Shown here: piece by piece, positions 34,657 through 43,717 of the stretch
Layout: each line of letters begins with the position of its first letter
How positions within the stretch are numbered: position 1 is the stretch's first letter
Source: Candidatus Neomicrothrix sp. UBA4542
Lineage (GTDB): Bacteria; Actinomycetota; Acidimicrobiia; Acidimicrobiales; Poriferisodalaceae
Assembly (NCBI GenBank): GCA_002388005.1
Contig: DGLO01000121.1
Coordinates: 17,589 to 65,845, forward strand
Reading direction: 5' to 3'
Length of the DNA stretch: 48,257 nucleotides
The notes under the pieces: generated by a model
Databases searched by the model: none
Told to the model about the DNA's origin: nothing
What the model saw: only the letters and a program-made list of their open reading frames with translations
Position numbers and translations under genes: made by a program

Positions 34657-35766
34657 TCAGCAGGAGACAATCAACACGCCTGACCGTGCCTTAGGGAGAA
34701 AATTCGTTGATTTGGGAGGCATGACGCGACCCGAATCAGCGGCACCGAAGACGTCTTCAAGTTCGGCGGGGGCCATCCGTATGGTTACCGGGTCAGTTCG
34801 TCGGCGGGTGGTTGCAGGTCGGTAGGAAAGCCGTGGGTCATCGGGCGCGTGGACATCGAAAAGCTCGGGGAGAAGGGTTCCGTGAAGAAATTCAGCGTCC
34901 AACCCATTCAGATCTCTTCGTCGAGCTTGGAACCACTTGTCTCCAAATCCGAAACCCAACTCACCTCTTTCGGTTGGTTGCGCCAAATCTTGTGACCCGA
35001 CTTCGGTGACGTCACACCATTTAGAAAGTCTGTCCACCACGCGACGAGGCAGAACCACAAGTTCATCGAGATCGCGATCGAAGCTACCTAAATGCAACTC
35101 GGCGGGCGGGACGTAGGCGACTAGTAGCCGTTCGAGACGAGCCTCGCCGGCAGCAGCGACCCGATGGTGACCGTCAATAATGTAGAGGGGCGGTGAAAGT
35201 ACGCTCAGATCTGCGCTCACTTTCCAAAGGGTGATTTGGGTCCCATCGATTGCCGAGAAATCTCTAATCAGGGACGCGTTATCAGATGCCTCCAAAGAAC
35301 GAAGATCAATACTCTGCTCACGAGAAGTGACAGCTACAGGGCTCGACATCGAACGCACCTGACTGAAGTGGGCCGTTAGAGCCCGCACGCGCCCGGGATG
35401 AACGCCTTCGTGAGCGTGAAGAACTTGTTCGTCGAGCTTGATAGCGCCGATGATCGAACGCTGAGTGATTCCCTGACTTTCGATTTTTTGTAGGAAAAGA
35501 CTGGGTTCGCTCGGTTCGGTATAGGCGCCTTCCGAAATCAGTCGAGTCAACGCGGAATCGCCCTCGACCGCCAGTCTGCGATGTTCCGTCGGGTGACCAT
35601 GGCTGGCGTCCGCTGAGCGGGTGACGTGAAGAAAGGAGTTCGGATGCTGGGTCAAATGTTCTCGTCGTTCTTCGACGCTTAGGGAGTCGTACGGTGGCGG
35701 AACAACTGAGGGTGCCCAGTTTGGGTCAACTATCGACGCGCGAATTGTTTGGATCACAAGTGTCAC
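34657..35766 (-). CDS. DUF1015 family protein (SbnI-like)
   Basis: A 369-residue DUF1015 protein: VVPPPYDSLS near the N-terminus, IIDGHHRVAA (DGHHR at 198-202) in the ParB/sulfiredoxin-like core, and PPKSTNFLPKARSGVL at the C-terminus are all diagnostic. A characterised relative, SbnI, is a free serine kinase, and the family often neighbours phosphoglycerate dehydrogenase; the closest 2-hydroxyacid dehydrogenase here is 30 kb away. Start uncertain: GTG at 35766 or at 35757, the latter with a better-spaced GGGGG site. It follows the MFS transporter gene by 19 bases on the same strand. Confidence 0.88.
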   Translation of the reverse strand: MTLVIQTIRASIVDPNWAPSVVPPPYDSLSVEERREHLTQHPNSFLHVTRSADASHGHPTEHRRLAVEGDSALTRLISEGAYTEPSEPSLFLQKIESQGITQRSIIGAIKLDEQVLHAHEGVHPGRVRALTAHFSQVRSMSSPVAVTSREQSIDLRSLEASDNASLIRDFSAIDGTQITLWKVSADLSVLSPPLYIIDGHHRVAAAGEARLERLLVAYVPPAELHLGSFDRDLDELVVLPRRVVDRLSKWCDVTEVGSQDLAQPTERGELGFGFGDKWFQARRRDLNGLDAEFLHGTLLPELFDVHAPDDPRLSYRPATTRRRTDPVTIRMAPAELEDVFGAADSGRVMPPKSTNFLPKARSGVLIVSC

Positions 35767-35785
35767 CCCCTTGAGACGTTTGACG

Positions 35786-37036
35786 CTAGTCCAGGTTTCG
35801 AATTGTCGAAAACGCCAGATGCGTCCAGCCGACTATCAATAACGACGTCGCCCCACATATCGAAACGACGTTCCCCGGCCCTATTAGCGACGCCGCCCAT
35901 CCGAGTCCCAGAGCGCCTATGGGCATTAATCCGAACTGAACCAGCAAGTAGAAACCCATAACTCGGCCCATAAGTTCTTTGGGGGTGGTTGATTGAATGA
36001 GGCCTTGGTTCATGGTGATGAAGAACCCGCCAGCGAGTCCCATCATGAAAAAGAGCGGCACAAGCTGCTTGAAAGACGAGGCCTGACCCATGCACATCAC
36101 TACGGCAGAACCGCACATCATTGCTCGTTGAAACTTTCCGCCTTTGCGCTTCATGTCTCCTTTGCGCATGACCACAACCGACGTGATCGCGATACCTACC
36201 GCCATGATTCCCAACAGGTACGCCATATCGCCGCTGTCACGGAATAATTCCTCTTTGACTTTCGCCTGCATAGTGACCATCACCGCCGCGTTGACACTGA
36301 CGGACGCAACACCAAGTAGGAGGAACAGCACACGCAAGCGCAGGTCACCCATGACGTGACGAAAAGCCGAGGCTGCTTCCTGAATCAGGCGACGTTTCGG
36401 GGTCTCTGCAACAGGCGGGGTCGCTATACGTCGAAGCACAAAAAGACCTGCAACCAGCATGACCACCTGCACCCCGAAGACACCTTCGAAGTCGAATAGG
36501 TCGCCGGCAATCTTCACTAAGGGCGCCGAGAGGATCATGCTGCTGGTCATCGCGAGCGCGTTTAGTGCGATGGCATTCATGAGAAGGCGCTCAGGCACCA
36601 GCAGCGGAATGAGAGCTTGACGAACGGGTTGCCCAAACGCCTGGGCCACTCCTGAAAAAACACACAGAAGGAGCACCCATGAATAGGTCAGCCTGTCCAA
36701 ACCCAGTAGAACGAGGGTCGCCATTACGACCACCAATAAGCCCATCTGGCTGCGTATTAGCAGTAGCCGCCGATCGACACGGTCAGCCAGAGCGCCGGCT
36801 TGCATAACAATCAGCGCGACGGGGAATCCCAACATGAACACCGCCATGCCTTGACGGGTCTCATCCCCCCCAAGTCCGTCTAGTACAAGCCAACCGATGG
36901 CGAAGCGTTGGGCATTGCTAACGAACATATAGGCCAGATTGTTGATCCACAGCCGTCGGTAGTTGGGATACGCCAGCGCATTCTTCACCTCTGACGGCAT
37001 TTGCCGGGGCCGATCTTCACCCTCGGGCTTGTTCAC
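35786..37036 (-). CDS. MFS transporter (about 12 transmembrane helices)
   Basis: A 416-residue inner-membrane permease of the major facilitator superfamily. About twelve hydrophobic helices alternate with short loops; GALADRVDRRLLL between helices 2 and 3 is the MFS motif A, and a long cytoplasmic loop with PPVAETPKRRLIQEA separates the two halves. ELMGRVMGFYLL is the repeat motif in the second half. It resembles EntS/enterobactin-exporter-like permeases; the substrate is not predictable. It probably shares a transcript with the DUF1015 gene downstream. Confidence 0.9.
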   Translation of the reverse strand: MNKPEGEDRPRQMPSEVKNALAYPNYRRLWINNLAYMFVSNAQRFAIGWLVLDGLGGDETRQGMAVFMLGFPVALIVMQAGALADRVDRRLLLIRSQMGLLVVVMATLVLLGLDRLTYSWVLLLCVFSGVAQAFGQPVRQALIPLLVPERLLMNAIALNALAMTSSMILSAPLVKIAGDLFDFEGVFGVQVVMLVAGLFVLRRIATPPVAETPKRRLIQEAASAFRHVMGDLRLRVLFLLLGVASVSVNAAVMVTMQAKVKEELFRDSGDMAYLLGIMAVGIAITSVVVMRKGDMKRKGGKFQRAMMCGSAVVMCMGQASSFKQLVPLFFMMGLAGGFFITMNQGLIQSTTPKELMGRVMGFYLLVQFGLMPIGALGLGWAASLIGPGNVVSICGATSLLIVGWTHLAFSTIRNLD

Positions 37037-37100
37037 CGAAGGAGTTTGGTCCGTTGAGCTAACAAGTACCTCATTTGCTCCGACTTCCTCTCAAGTACTT

Positions 37101-37895
37101 TCATCTCAAGTGTTCTGGCCGTGGGTCCGCCAGCCGACCCAGTGGTGACTGTGCTCGGAGGCCACCATCAACAACGATCGCTTCGCCGGTGACAAATGAA
37201 GACTCGTCACTGGCAAGCCAAACCGCCGCGTTAGCGATCTCTTCGGGGCGCCCCAATCGCCCAATAGAGTGGGCTTTCAAATTCGCTGCCAACGCTGCCG
37301 GGTCGGCCATCATTCGTTGAACCGGTGGCGTTTCGATTGTCCCGGGACAAATTGCGTTGACGCGAATCCCTTCAGCAGCATGATCGGTACTCATTGCTCG
37401 GGTCAAGTTGATCACCGCTGCTTTACTTGCCGCGTAGGAAACGGCTCCGCCATCGCCATGTAGTCCCGAAATCGAAGCCGTATTAATGATTGATCCACCT
37501 CCTGTTTCGAGCATGACCGGAATCGCATACTTGCCGCCCAGGTAGACCGACCGAACATTGACTCCCATTACGAGATCCCAGTCGTCGACATCGAGTTCGA
37601 CGACCGTTCCGGGTCTCAGAGTTCCAGCGTTGCTGAACAGGACATCGAGGCGCCCCATGCGATCAACAGTGGTGTCAATCAGAGCGGCAACCGACTGAGG
37701 TTCCGAAACGTCTACTTCAACGGCAATAGCGTGTCCACCAGTTTCGTTGATACCCGCTGCGACGGCCTCCGCTTTACGCATGCGCAGATCCGCGATCACC
37801 ACCGCGGCTCCCTCTCGAGCGAAACGTTCCGAAGTAGCTTCGCCTATTCCGGATCCACCGCCAGTAACGATCGCTACCTTGTTGTTTAGAAGCAT
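37101..37895 (-). CDS. SDR-family oxidoreductase (classical)
   Basis: A 264-residue classical SDR starting at the ATG at 37895, which has GGGGGAG six bases upstream; the frame is open 30 codons further without conserved sequence. TGGGSGIG at 11-18, VLFSNAG, Ser141, Tyr154 and Lys158 (YAASK) are present, and VIADLR suggests NAD. The ending FVTGEAIVVDGGLRAQSPLG matches the neighbouring SDR at 31687, so these two arose by duplication. It is divergent from the esterase gene, 83 bases apart. Confidence 0.92.
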   Translation of the reverse strand: MLLNNKVAIVTGGGSGIGEATSERFAREGAAVVIADLRMRKAEAVAAGINETGGHAIAVEVDVSEPQSVAALIDTTVDRMGRLDVLFSNAGTLRPGTVVELDVDDWDLVMGVNVRSVYLGGKYAIPVMLETGGGSIINTASISGLHGDGGAVSYAASKAAVINLTRAMSTDHAAEGIRVNAICPGTIETPPVQRMMADPAALAANLKAHSIGRLGRPEEIANAAVWLASDESSFVTGEAIVVDGGLRAQSPLGRLADPRPEHLR

Positions 37896-37978
37896 TGCTC
37901 CCCCATCGGAGTTGAGACGGCGCGAATCTAGTGGGAGTAAGGTCGCCAATGCGTAAGGCCCAAGCTGAGAGGTGTGCC

Positions 37979-38872
37979 GTGGCAAGTCCCGAATTTCATC
38001 GAATCCGAGACATCATCGCTTCGCGACTCGTGCACAGCGACCGGCCAGTGAACGTTGAGAAGTTCAGGGCGAACACAGATTCGACCGGCCGTGCGCTTCC
38101 AGATTCGGTCGTCGGGGACATGGTTGACGCCTCCGGGGTCCCGGCAGAAATGCAAACCCCTGATGAGGCCTCCGACGACAATTTGATTCTTTACTTCCAT
38201 GGCGGTGGCTATGTCGGTGGCTCAATTGCCAGTCACCGAAACCTGACAGGTCATCTCGCTCTTCATTCCGGCTATCGCGTGTTGTCGGTCGAATATCGAC
38301 TCGCTCCCGAACACCCGCATCCGGCCGCTGTCGAAGACGCTGTTGCCTCCTACAGATGGGCGCTTGCCCAGGGCTACAAACCCGAAAATATTGCAATCGC
38401 AGGCGATTCTGCTGGAGGTGGACTTACCGCGGCCTGCCTCATCTCGCTACGCGACCAGCAGCTACCGGGCCCGGCAGCGGCAATGATGATCTCCCCTTGG
38501 CTAGACATGGGCTTAACTGGCGAAAGTATGGTGACGAACGAAGGACATGACTCCTCAATCTCATCGATAGGGATGCCCAGGATGCGAGAGTTGTTCCTCG
38601 GAAACGCTCCCATTGATGATCCACTCGCTTCACCACTCAACGCGAATCTAGAAGGACTACCTCCTCTTCTCATCCAAGTCGGGGATGAAGAGGTGCTTAT
38701 GTCCGACAGCTTGCGGTTCGCGGAAAAAGCTACCGATGCAGGCGTTGAGGTCGAGTTGCGCGTGTGGCCCGAGATGTTTCATGTTTGGCACGCGTGCGTT
38801 GGCTTATTTCAAGAAGCTGCTGACGCTATCGACGAGATGGTCGAATTCTTGGGACCACGGACACAGGTTTAA
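37979..38872 (+). CDS. Hormone-sensitive-lipase-type esterase (alpha/beta hydrolase)
   Basis: A 297-residue cytoplasmic esterase of the HSL family. FHGGGYVGGS is the oxyanion-hole HGGG motif, GDSAGGG contains nucleophile Ser144, and the C-terminal MFHVWHAC holds the catalytic His; the acid is in the VGDEEVLMSDSLR segment. I prefer the GTG at 37979 (GAGAGG six bases upstream, product starting MASPEF as in many relatives); an ATG at 37949 is also possible. Such enzymes cleave short acyl esters. Divergent from an SDR and convergent with the fused CoA-transferase gene. Confidence 0.9.
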   Translation: MASPEFHRIRDIIASRLVHSDRPVNVEKFRANTDSTGRALPDSVVGDMVDASGVPAEMQTPDEASDDNLILYFHGGGYVGGSIASHRNLTGHLALHSGYRVLSVEYRLAPEHPHPAAVEDAVASYRWALAQGYKPENIAIAGDSAGGGLTAACLISLRDQQLPGPAAAMMISPWLDMGLTGESMVTNEGHDSSISSIGMPRMRELFLGNAPIDDPLASPLNANLEGLPPLLIQVGDEEVLMSDSLRFAEKATDAGVEVELRVWPEMFHVWHACVGLFQEAADAIDEMVEFLGPRTQV

Positions 38873-38901
38873 AGATCGAACCGCGATCTGAGATAGGTGA
38901 A

Positions 38902-41181
38902 CTATTCGGGTGGTTCGGTACGGACGGTCCCCTCTATCAACAATGCGTCGTACCGAGAACGGTCTAACTCTGCTAGCTGAAGGGCCGCGTATTCATTGTG
39001 CTCACCCATCGTGGCCGCAGCCTTTCGCATCGTTGCGGGAGTTAGTTCTAGTCGAGCGGCGAATCGTGGCCATAGGTGGGTGCCTGCCTCCGGGTGGGTA
39101 AGCGGCACAAAGAACTCAAGACTTTCTAGTTGGGGGTCGTTCACTACATCGGCCGCATCAAATACGGCCCCAGCGGGTACTCCGGCAGCCTGCAATGCAT
39201 TCATAAGTGAACGGTCCTCTTGGTCAATTGTGAACGACGACAACCGAACGTCTATCTCGTCGTGACGTTCCCATCTTTGATCAGCATCGAGTTGTTGGAG
39301 ATCGCTCAAACCAGCAACTTCGCACAGACCTGCCCAGGAAGGCTCGTCAACCACAGATATCGCGATCCAACGATCCGAACCTTTGCAGGGATACACCCCT
39401 TGAGGAGCGCGGCCCGGGCGTCGATTACCCCACCTCTGTCGGGGGCCATCAACTTGAGCTGCTAGCACGTGTTGCCCGATCATGTTGATAGCTGTCTCGG
39501 CCTGGGCAACTTCAACTGTTTGGCCAGTCAATCCGCAACAGTGTCGATCAAGTAACGCGATGATTGTGGCCGCCGCGGCGTGTAGGCCAGCTGTGGGGTC
39601 GGGCCAAGCGATTCCGCATTTCCATGGAATTTCGTTCCGGTAACCCGTGAGCCACGTGTGACCCGCGTGTCCGTCGATAGTTGGCCCATAGGCAACCCAG
39701 TCGGCATGCGGTCCTGATCTTCCATACCCGGGCATCGTCACGTACGTCAGATCTGGGTTGCAATCCTTCAAAACGCTTTCCCCCAGCCCGAAGTTCGGCA
39801 TTACTCGGGGGGCATAGTTTTCGATGAGCACATCAACTTTGCGAACCAGGTCAACGAAGAAATTTCGTCCATCTGTCTTGTCTAATTCGATGACGGTGGA
39901 CAGCTTGTTATTTGCGTACTTGTTATGAAAGCCACTCCTATTCCAGGGTCGATTACCTGCTTTGTCGTCGGGAAAAAAGTGGGTCGCGTTGACTAAGCTC
40001 TCGGGGACTTCTAGGGGTGTGCGGGTCCAAGGAACTTCAGTCATAAGAACTTCAGCTCCTAAGTCGGCGAGGATTCGCGCTGCAAGCGGTCCCGCCCAGA
40101 CACGCGTCATATCTAGTACCCGGATTCCGGTGAGAGGCCCGTCGTTCAGTCGCTCTAGGGGCTCTTCGCCTGACGAGAACGGCTCATTCTTTTGCTTAGG
40201 CCGCAGCGACCACGTGTGGTCGCTTAGTCGGAACGGTGCGCCGGGCAAGTGGACCCCGTCATCATCTATTTCCCAAAACGCACGATCCTGCAAATGCGGA
40301 TCAGTGATCAGGTCCTCCATGGTCGAAATCGGTGCCACGGGGAGCCGCAAAGCCTGGAAGAGTTCGACGAGATCGGCGCTCGGCTGAGTTTTGAGGTAAG
40401 GAACGAGTTCTCCATCAAGCAGCTCTTGGTTGGCCATGACGTCGTAAATCGTCTCAACTTCGTCGCGGTCGAGGAGATGTTTAAGACCTGTGACTTCCAA
40501 GAGTCGCTCCATTTGGTCACTTTGACTGATCGCTAACCCAATCCACCCATCGGCACATTCATAAGCTCCGATTGGAGTTCCAGGGCCGCTGTAGCGATTC
40601 CCCATTCGGTTCAGAATCGCGCCGTTGTGGGTGTAGCGAAGGAGGCTGAACTGATGAAGCGCAGCCAGTACCTCTTGATGCGATGTCTCGACTCGCTGAC
40701 CCCGTCCCGTTCGAGCTCGCGCCATCAACGCTGCTAGGGCGCCAATGAATCCTGTGACGCCTGCAGCCATGTGAACAATGTCGGGGACCCCGTTGAGCGG
40801 TTCGCGTGTTGGGCTACCGGTCAGACGCAAGTGTCCGGCGATAGCGGCATCTACGAGATCCGTCGATCGCCATGTCGCATACGGACCCGATAACGCAAAG
40901 GGTGAAATGCGAAGGACAATCTGTTGGGGGTTAGCCGGTTCGATTGCCTGCTCAATTGGGTCCGTGCTACTTGCTTGGATTACGACGTCGGCCGCGTTGA
41001 GTAGGTCCGGACCGTTGATGTGCTTGGAGGAACAGAAAAAATTTCCTCCCTGAATAAGTGGGCCTGCTCCAACGAGATGAACTTCGCTTCCGTAATCGGC
41101 GAAGAGTTTCCCCGCGTATGCGCCCGCGACCGAGTCCCCCATTTCCACAACAAGTAACGACTGCAATGCGGAACTGCTCAC
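38902..41181 (-). CDS. Fused tandem family III (CaiB/BaiF) CoA-transferase
   Basis: A 759-residue protein made of two family III CoA-transferase modules: about 1-345 and 350-759, the second starting at TGIRVLDMTRVWAGP. In family III the CoA is carried on an Asp four residues before the Gly of DxxxG. The second module has it at Asp528 (WPDPTAG); the first has His137 there (DIVHMAAG), so only the second appears competent for catalysis. Such fused two-domain transferases exist in actinobacteria, where substrate is mostly unknown. It overlaps the preceding CoA-transferase gene by four bases (GTGA) and ends the operon. Confidence 0.9.
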   Translation of the reverse strand: MSSSALQSLLVVEMGDSVAGAYAGKLFADYGSEVHLVGAGPLIQGGNFFCSSKHINGPDLLNAADVVIQASSTDPIEQAIEPANPQQIVLRISPFALSGPYATWRSTDLVDAAIAGHLRLTGSPTREPLNGVPDIVHMAAGVTGFIGALAALMARARTGRGQRVETSHQEVLAALHQFSLLRYTHNGAILNRMGNRYSGPGTPIGAYECADGWIGLAISQSDQMERLLEVTGLKHLLDRDEVETIYDVMANQELLDGELVPYLKTQPSADLVELFQALRLPVAPISTMEDLITDPHLQDRAFWEIDDDGVHLPGAPFRLSDHTWSLRPKQKNEPFSSGEEPLERLNDGPLTGIRVLDMTRVWAGPLAARILADLGAEVLMTEVPWTRTPLEVPESLVNATHFFPDDKAGNRPWNRSGFHNKYANNKLSTVIELDKTDGRNFFVDLVRKVDVLIENYAPRVMPNFGLGESVLKDCNPDLTYVTMPGYGRSGPHADWVAYGPTIDGHAGHTWLTGYRNEIPWKCGIAWPDPTAGLHAAAATIIALLDRHCCGLTGQTVEVAQAETAINMIGQHVLAAQVDGPRQRWGNRRPGRAPQGVYPCKGSDRWIAISVVDEPSWAGLCEVAGLSDLQQLDADQRWERHDEIDVRLSSFTIDQEDRSLMNALQAAGVPAGAVFDAADVVNDPQLESLEFFVPLTHPEAGTHLWPRFAARLELTPATMRKAAATMGEHNEYAALQLAELDRSRYDALLIEGTVRTEPPE

Positions 41182-42374
41182 GGAATCGCTCCCGAGTCCT
41201 TAAGACCCTCAATCTCCTCCCAATCGAAGCCCAGTTCGAGTAGAACCATCTCAGTGTGTTGGCCTAGCAGCGGCGCTATGCCCTGAGCGGTGCCATCTGA
41301 TTCCGAAAAATCCACTGGCGACGCAACCATTTCGACCATTTCTCCGTCCCCCGTGGGAACTTGGATCCAACATCCAGCAGCTCGGCTTTGCGGGTCATTT
41401 AGAAGTTCGAGACTGGACTGCACTGGGGCCCACCAAACATTCTTGTCGTCGAATATTCGACCCCACTGCTCCCTGTCTTTAGTTCTAAGAACAGCATCTA
41501 TCTCAGCGGTCAAAGCAGCGGTATGTTCCATTCGGCTTTCAATAGTCGAGAAGCGCTGGTCTAGGAACCAACGCTCAGCGCCTAACGCGTCGACAACCTG
41601 AGGCCAGTGTCGTTCGCCTTCAAGGCCGAGCATCCACAACCATTTCCCATCGGCACACCGATAACAATTAATCAACGGGTTGGGTTGCTCATCACGGCTT
41701 CGCACCACTATGTCTTCACCCCTGCGAGCAGTGACGTTGTGATCCCAACCAAGCATGTACGTGCCGATCCGCATCAACGATGTCTCAACGAGTTGGCCCT
41801 CTCCCGTTGTTTCTCGCTGGAACAGGGCGGCCGACACACCGGCAGCTGCGGCAAGCCCTGTCATGTGGTCTCCCATCCCGCCTCGCTGAACTGGAGGGGT
41901 GTCACTCCCCGAGCTCAGTGCATGAGCAATGCCTGAACGCGACCAAAACGCTCCTATGTCGTAGGCCTGCCGGTCAGCTTCGTCTCCACGGAGAGACATG
42001 CCAGTAACGGACGCGTACACCAATCGGGGATAGCGACTCGTGAGTGTGTCGTAGTCCAAGCCGAGACGCTGGAGACCTCCAGGGCGGTAGTTGGTGAGGA
42101 AGACGTCGGCTTCTAGGAGAAGGCGATGCATAACTTCCAACCCTGCTTCGCTGCGCAGATCGAGCGCGACGCTGCGCTTTCCTCGGTTATCCAGCTCAAA
42201 TGGTGGGTTGTCGTCGTCGCCATACAACCATCCAAGTCCTCGAAAAGGATCTCCCTCATGTGATTCGACTTTGATGACCTCAGCACCCCAGTCGGCAAGG
42301 ATCCCGCCGCATGCGGGACCCGCTACCCACAGACCTAACTCGACCACTCGTATTCCATGCATCGGCCCGGACAT
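41178..42374 (-). CDS. Family III CoA-transferase (CaiB/BaiF)
   Basis: A 398-residue single-module CoA-transferase of the formyl-CoA transferase family, which moves CoA between carboxylates through an Asp-CoA intermediate. Asp169 (GDHMTG) is the nucleophile, with the N-terminal VVELGLWVAGPACGGILADWGAEVIKVE-type signature and NKRS-like DNRGKRSVALDL segments recognisable. The match of Asp169 to the residue number in the classic family member is coincidental but supports the alignment. Third gene of the ligase operon; translationally coupled to the fused transferase downstream. Confidence 0.93.
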   Translation of the reverse strand: MSGPMHGIRVVELGLWVAGPACGGILADWGAEVIKVESHEGDPFRGLGWLYGDDDNPPFELDNRGKRSVALDLRSEAGLEVMHRLLLEADVFLTNYRPGGLQRLGLDYDTLTSRYPRLVYASVTGMSLRGDEADRQAYDIGAFWSRSGIAHALSSGSDTPPVQRGGMGDHMTGLAAAAGVSAALFQRETTGEGQLVETSLMRIGTYMLGWDHNVTARRGEDIVVRSRDEQPNPLINCYRCADGKWLWMLGLEGERHWPQVVDALGAERWFLDQRFSTIESRMEHTAALTAEIDAVLRTKDREQWGRIFDDKNVWWAPVQSSLELLNDPQSRAAGCWIQVPTGDGEMVEMVASPVDFSESDGTAQGIAPLLGQHTEMVLLELGFDWEEIEGLKDSGAIP

Positions 42375-42407
42375 TTCGCCACTCTCCTTTCTGGCGCGGG
42401 ATGGTAG

Positions 42408-43712
42408 TCAGTCCCGACCTATCACGGGTCGGTAACCGAAGTCGTTAGCGATCACAAGCATTCCAGCCGGAAGACCCGGAGTTATCGCCGACACCGCAGC
42501 CATATGTTTCGCCAATTCTTCGCTTACGGCCTCGTTACTACCCAACGGTCTGTTTATTGAAGCCTCAATCCATTGTTTGGGGTTCGCCGGTACTACAGGC
42601 GAATCTGACGAAAGGGTGACCTCTATGCCGCGTTCCACGAGCGACGCGAGGGGCCACAGCCATCTGTGCTCAGCAGAAGACAACTCGCTGAGATATTTGG
42701 GTAGTCGATGAGTAAGAAATGAAGGTTGGGTGCAAACCGCGATGTTTAACTCGCGTATACGATCCAGCTGTTCTGGCAGTGCGAGGGAACAATGCTCAAG
42801 CCTGTCGATGCCGCTGGTTACCGCCCCCGATGTTGCAAGAGCCGCTAGCGCTTCTTCCAAAGTATCGATGTCCATAACGTGAATCGCAGCGGGAAAACCC
42901 GCATCGTGAGCACTTCGGACTAGCGCTTTGAGATCTGTCACCCCCTCAACGTCCGGCATCACCTTCGCATGTCCAACTTCCACGCCTCTGCGGATTTCCC
43001 CGAAGCGCAAGCCGTTCAGCCGATCCGCTCCAACCATCGCAGTGATACGGGGAGCGTCATACATTTCACCTATCTCTCCGAGAAGGTCAAGCGCGTTGCG
43101 GTCATTGGTGTGGGTTGCGTCTGTAACTGCCACGATGCCGTTGCAACGCCACTCGCTAAATACCTCCTGAGCAGCAATTTTTAGATCGTCCACTGCTAGC
43201 CGAGGCGTTCGAATCAAGATGTCTTGACGCTCCACCAAGATCCCGGTTTGTTGGCGTTGAATTCCTAGAGCCTCTGCCGCAGCGGTGTTCACCACAGCGA
43301 CGTGCCCACTTCGGTCATGCAAGACAGTGGGCACATTGCGGGTGACTCGATCAAGGTCAACGGAGGTGGGATGACGTCTTTCAGCTAGAACACTCGGCTC
43401 ATATCCCCAAGCTCGTATCCAACCATTACCCCCTGGGGAGGCAGAACTAAGTCGTTCCAACAAATGTTCAATCGAGTCGGCGTCTGACAAGTCGTATGAA
43501 CACCGGCTAGCAAAAGTGGAGAGAAGGTGAACGTGATCGTCCCGCCATCCAGGCTGAAGAACGTCCCCTCGATCAAGTTCAAGAATCTCGACATCCTCAA
43601 CGGCATCTGAGTCAACTGCATCAACTACGCCATCGCGCAGCACGACGTTGGACGCGACTGGATGAGCGGGATCGAGGGTGTCAATCTGTCCTCTTACGAG
43701 GAGCCGGGTCAT
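42408..43712 (-). CDS. YtcJ-like amidohydrolase (short form)
   Basis: A 434-residue amidohydrolase of the YtcJ group. HVH at 60-62 in DDHVHLL is the metal-binding start; IAVCTQPSFL, VTLSSDSPVVPANP and the DRLEHCSLA His are the later family landmarks. Usual YtcJ proteins are 520-560 residues; this one lacks much of the central insert and of the C-terminal sandwich, ending FGYRPVIGRD, but no frameshift or internal stop is seen, so it may be a compact form. The start lies five bases after the ligase stop, so both are co-expressed in one operon. Confidence 0.85.
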   Translation of the reverse strand: MTRLLVRGQIDTLDPAHPVASNVVLRDGVVDAVDSDAVEDVEILELDRGDVLQPGWRDDHVHLLSTFASRCSYDLSDADSIEHLLERLSSASPGGNGWIRAWGYEPSVLAERRHPTSVDLDRVTRNVPTVLHDRSGHVAVVNTAAAEALGIQRQQTGILVERQDILIRTPRLAVDDLKIAAQEVFSEWRCNGIVAVTDATHTNDRNALDLLGEIGEMYDAPRITAMVGADRLNGLRFGEIRRGVEVGHAKVMPDVEGVTDLKALVRSAHDAGFPAAIHVMDIDTLEEALAALATSGAVTSGIDRLEHCSLALPEQLDRIRELNIAVCTQPSFLTHRLPKYLSELSSAEHRWLWPLASLVERGIEVTLSSDSPVVPANPKQWIEASINRPLGSNEAVSEELAKHMAAVSAITPGLPAGMLVIANDFGYRPVIGRD

Positions 43713-43717
43713 TGCGG

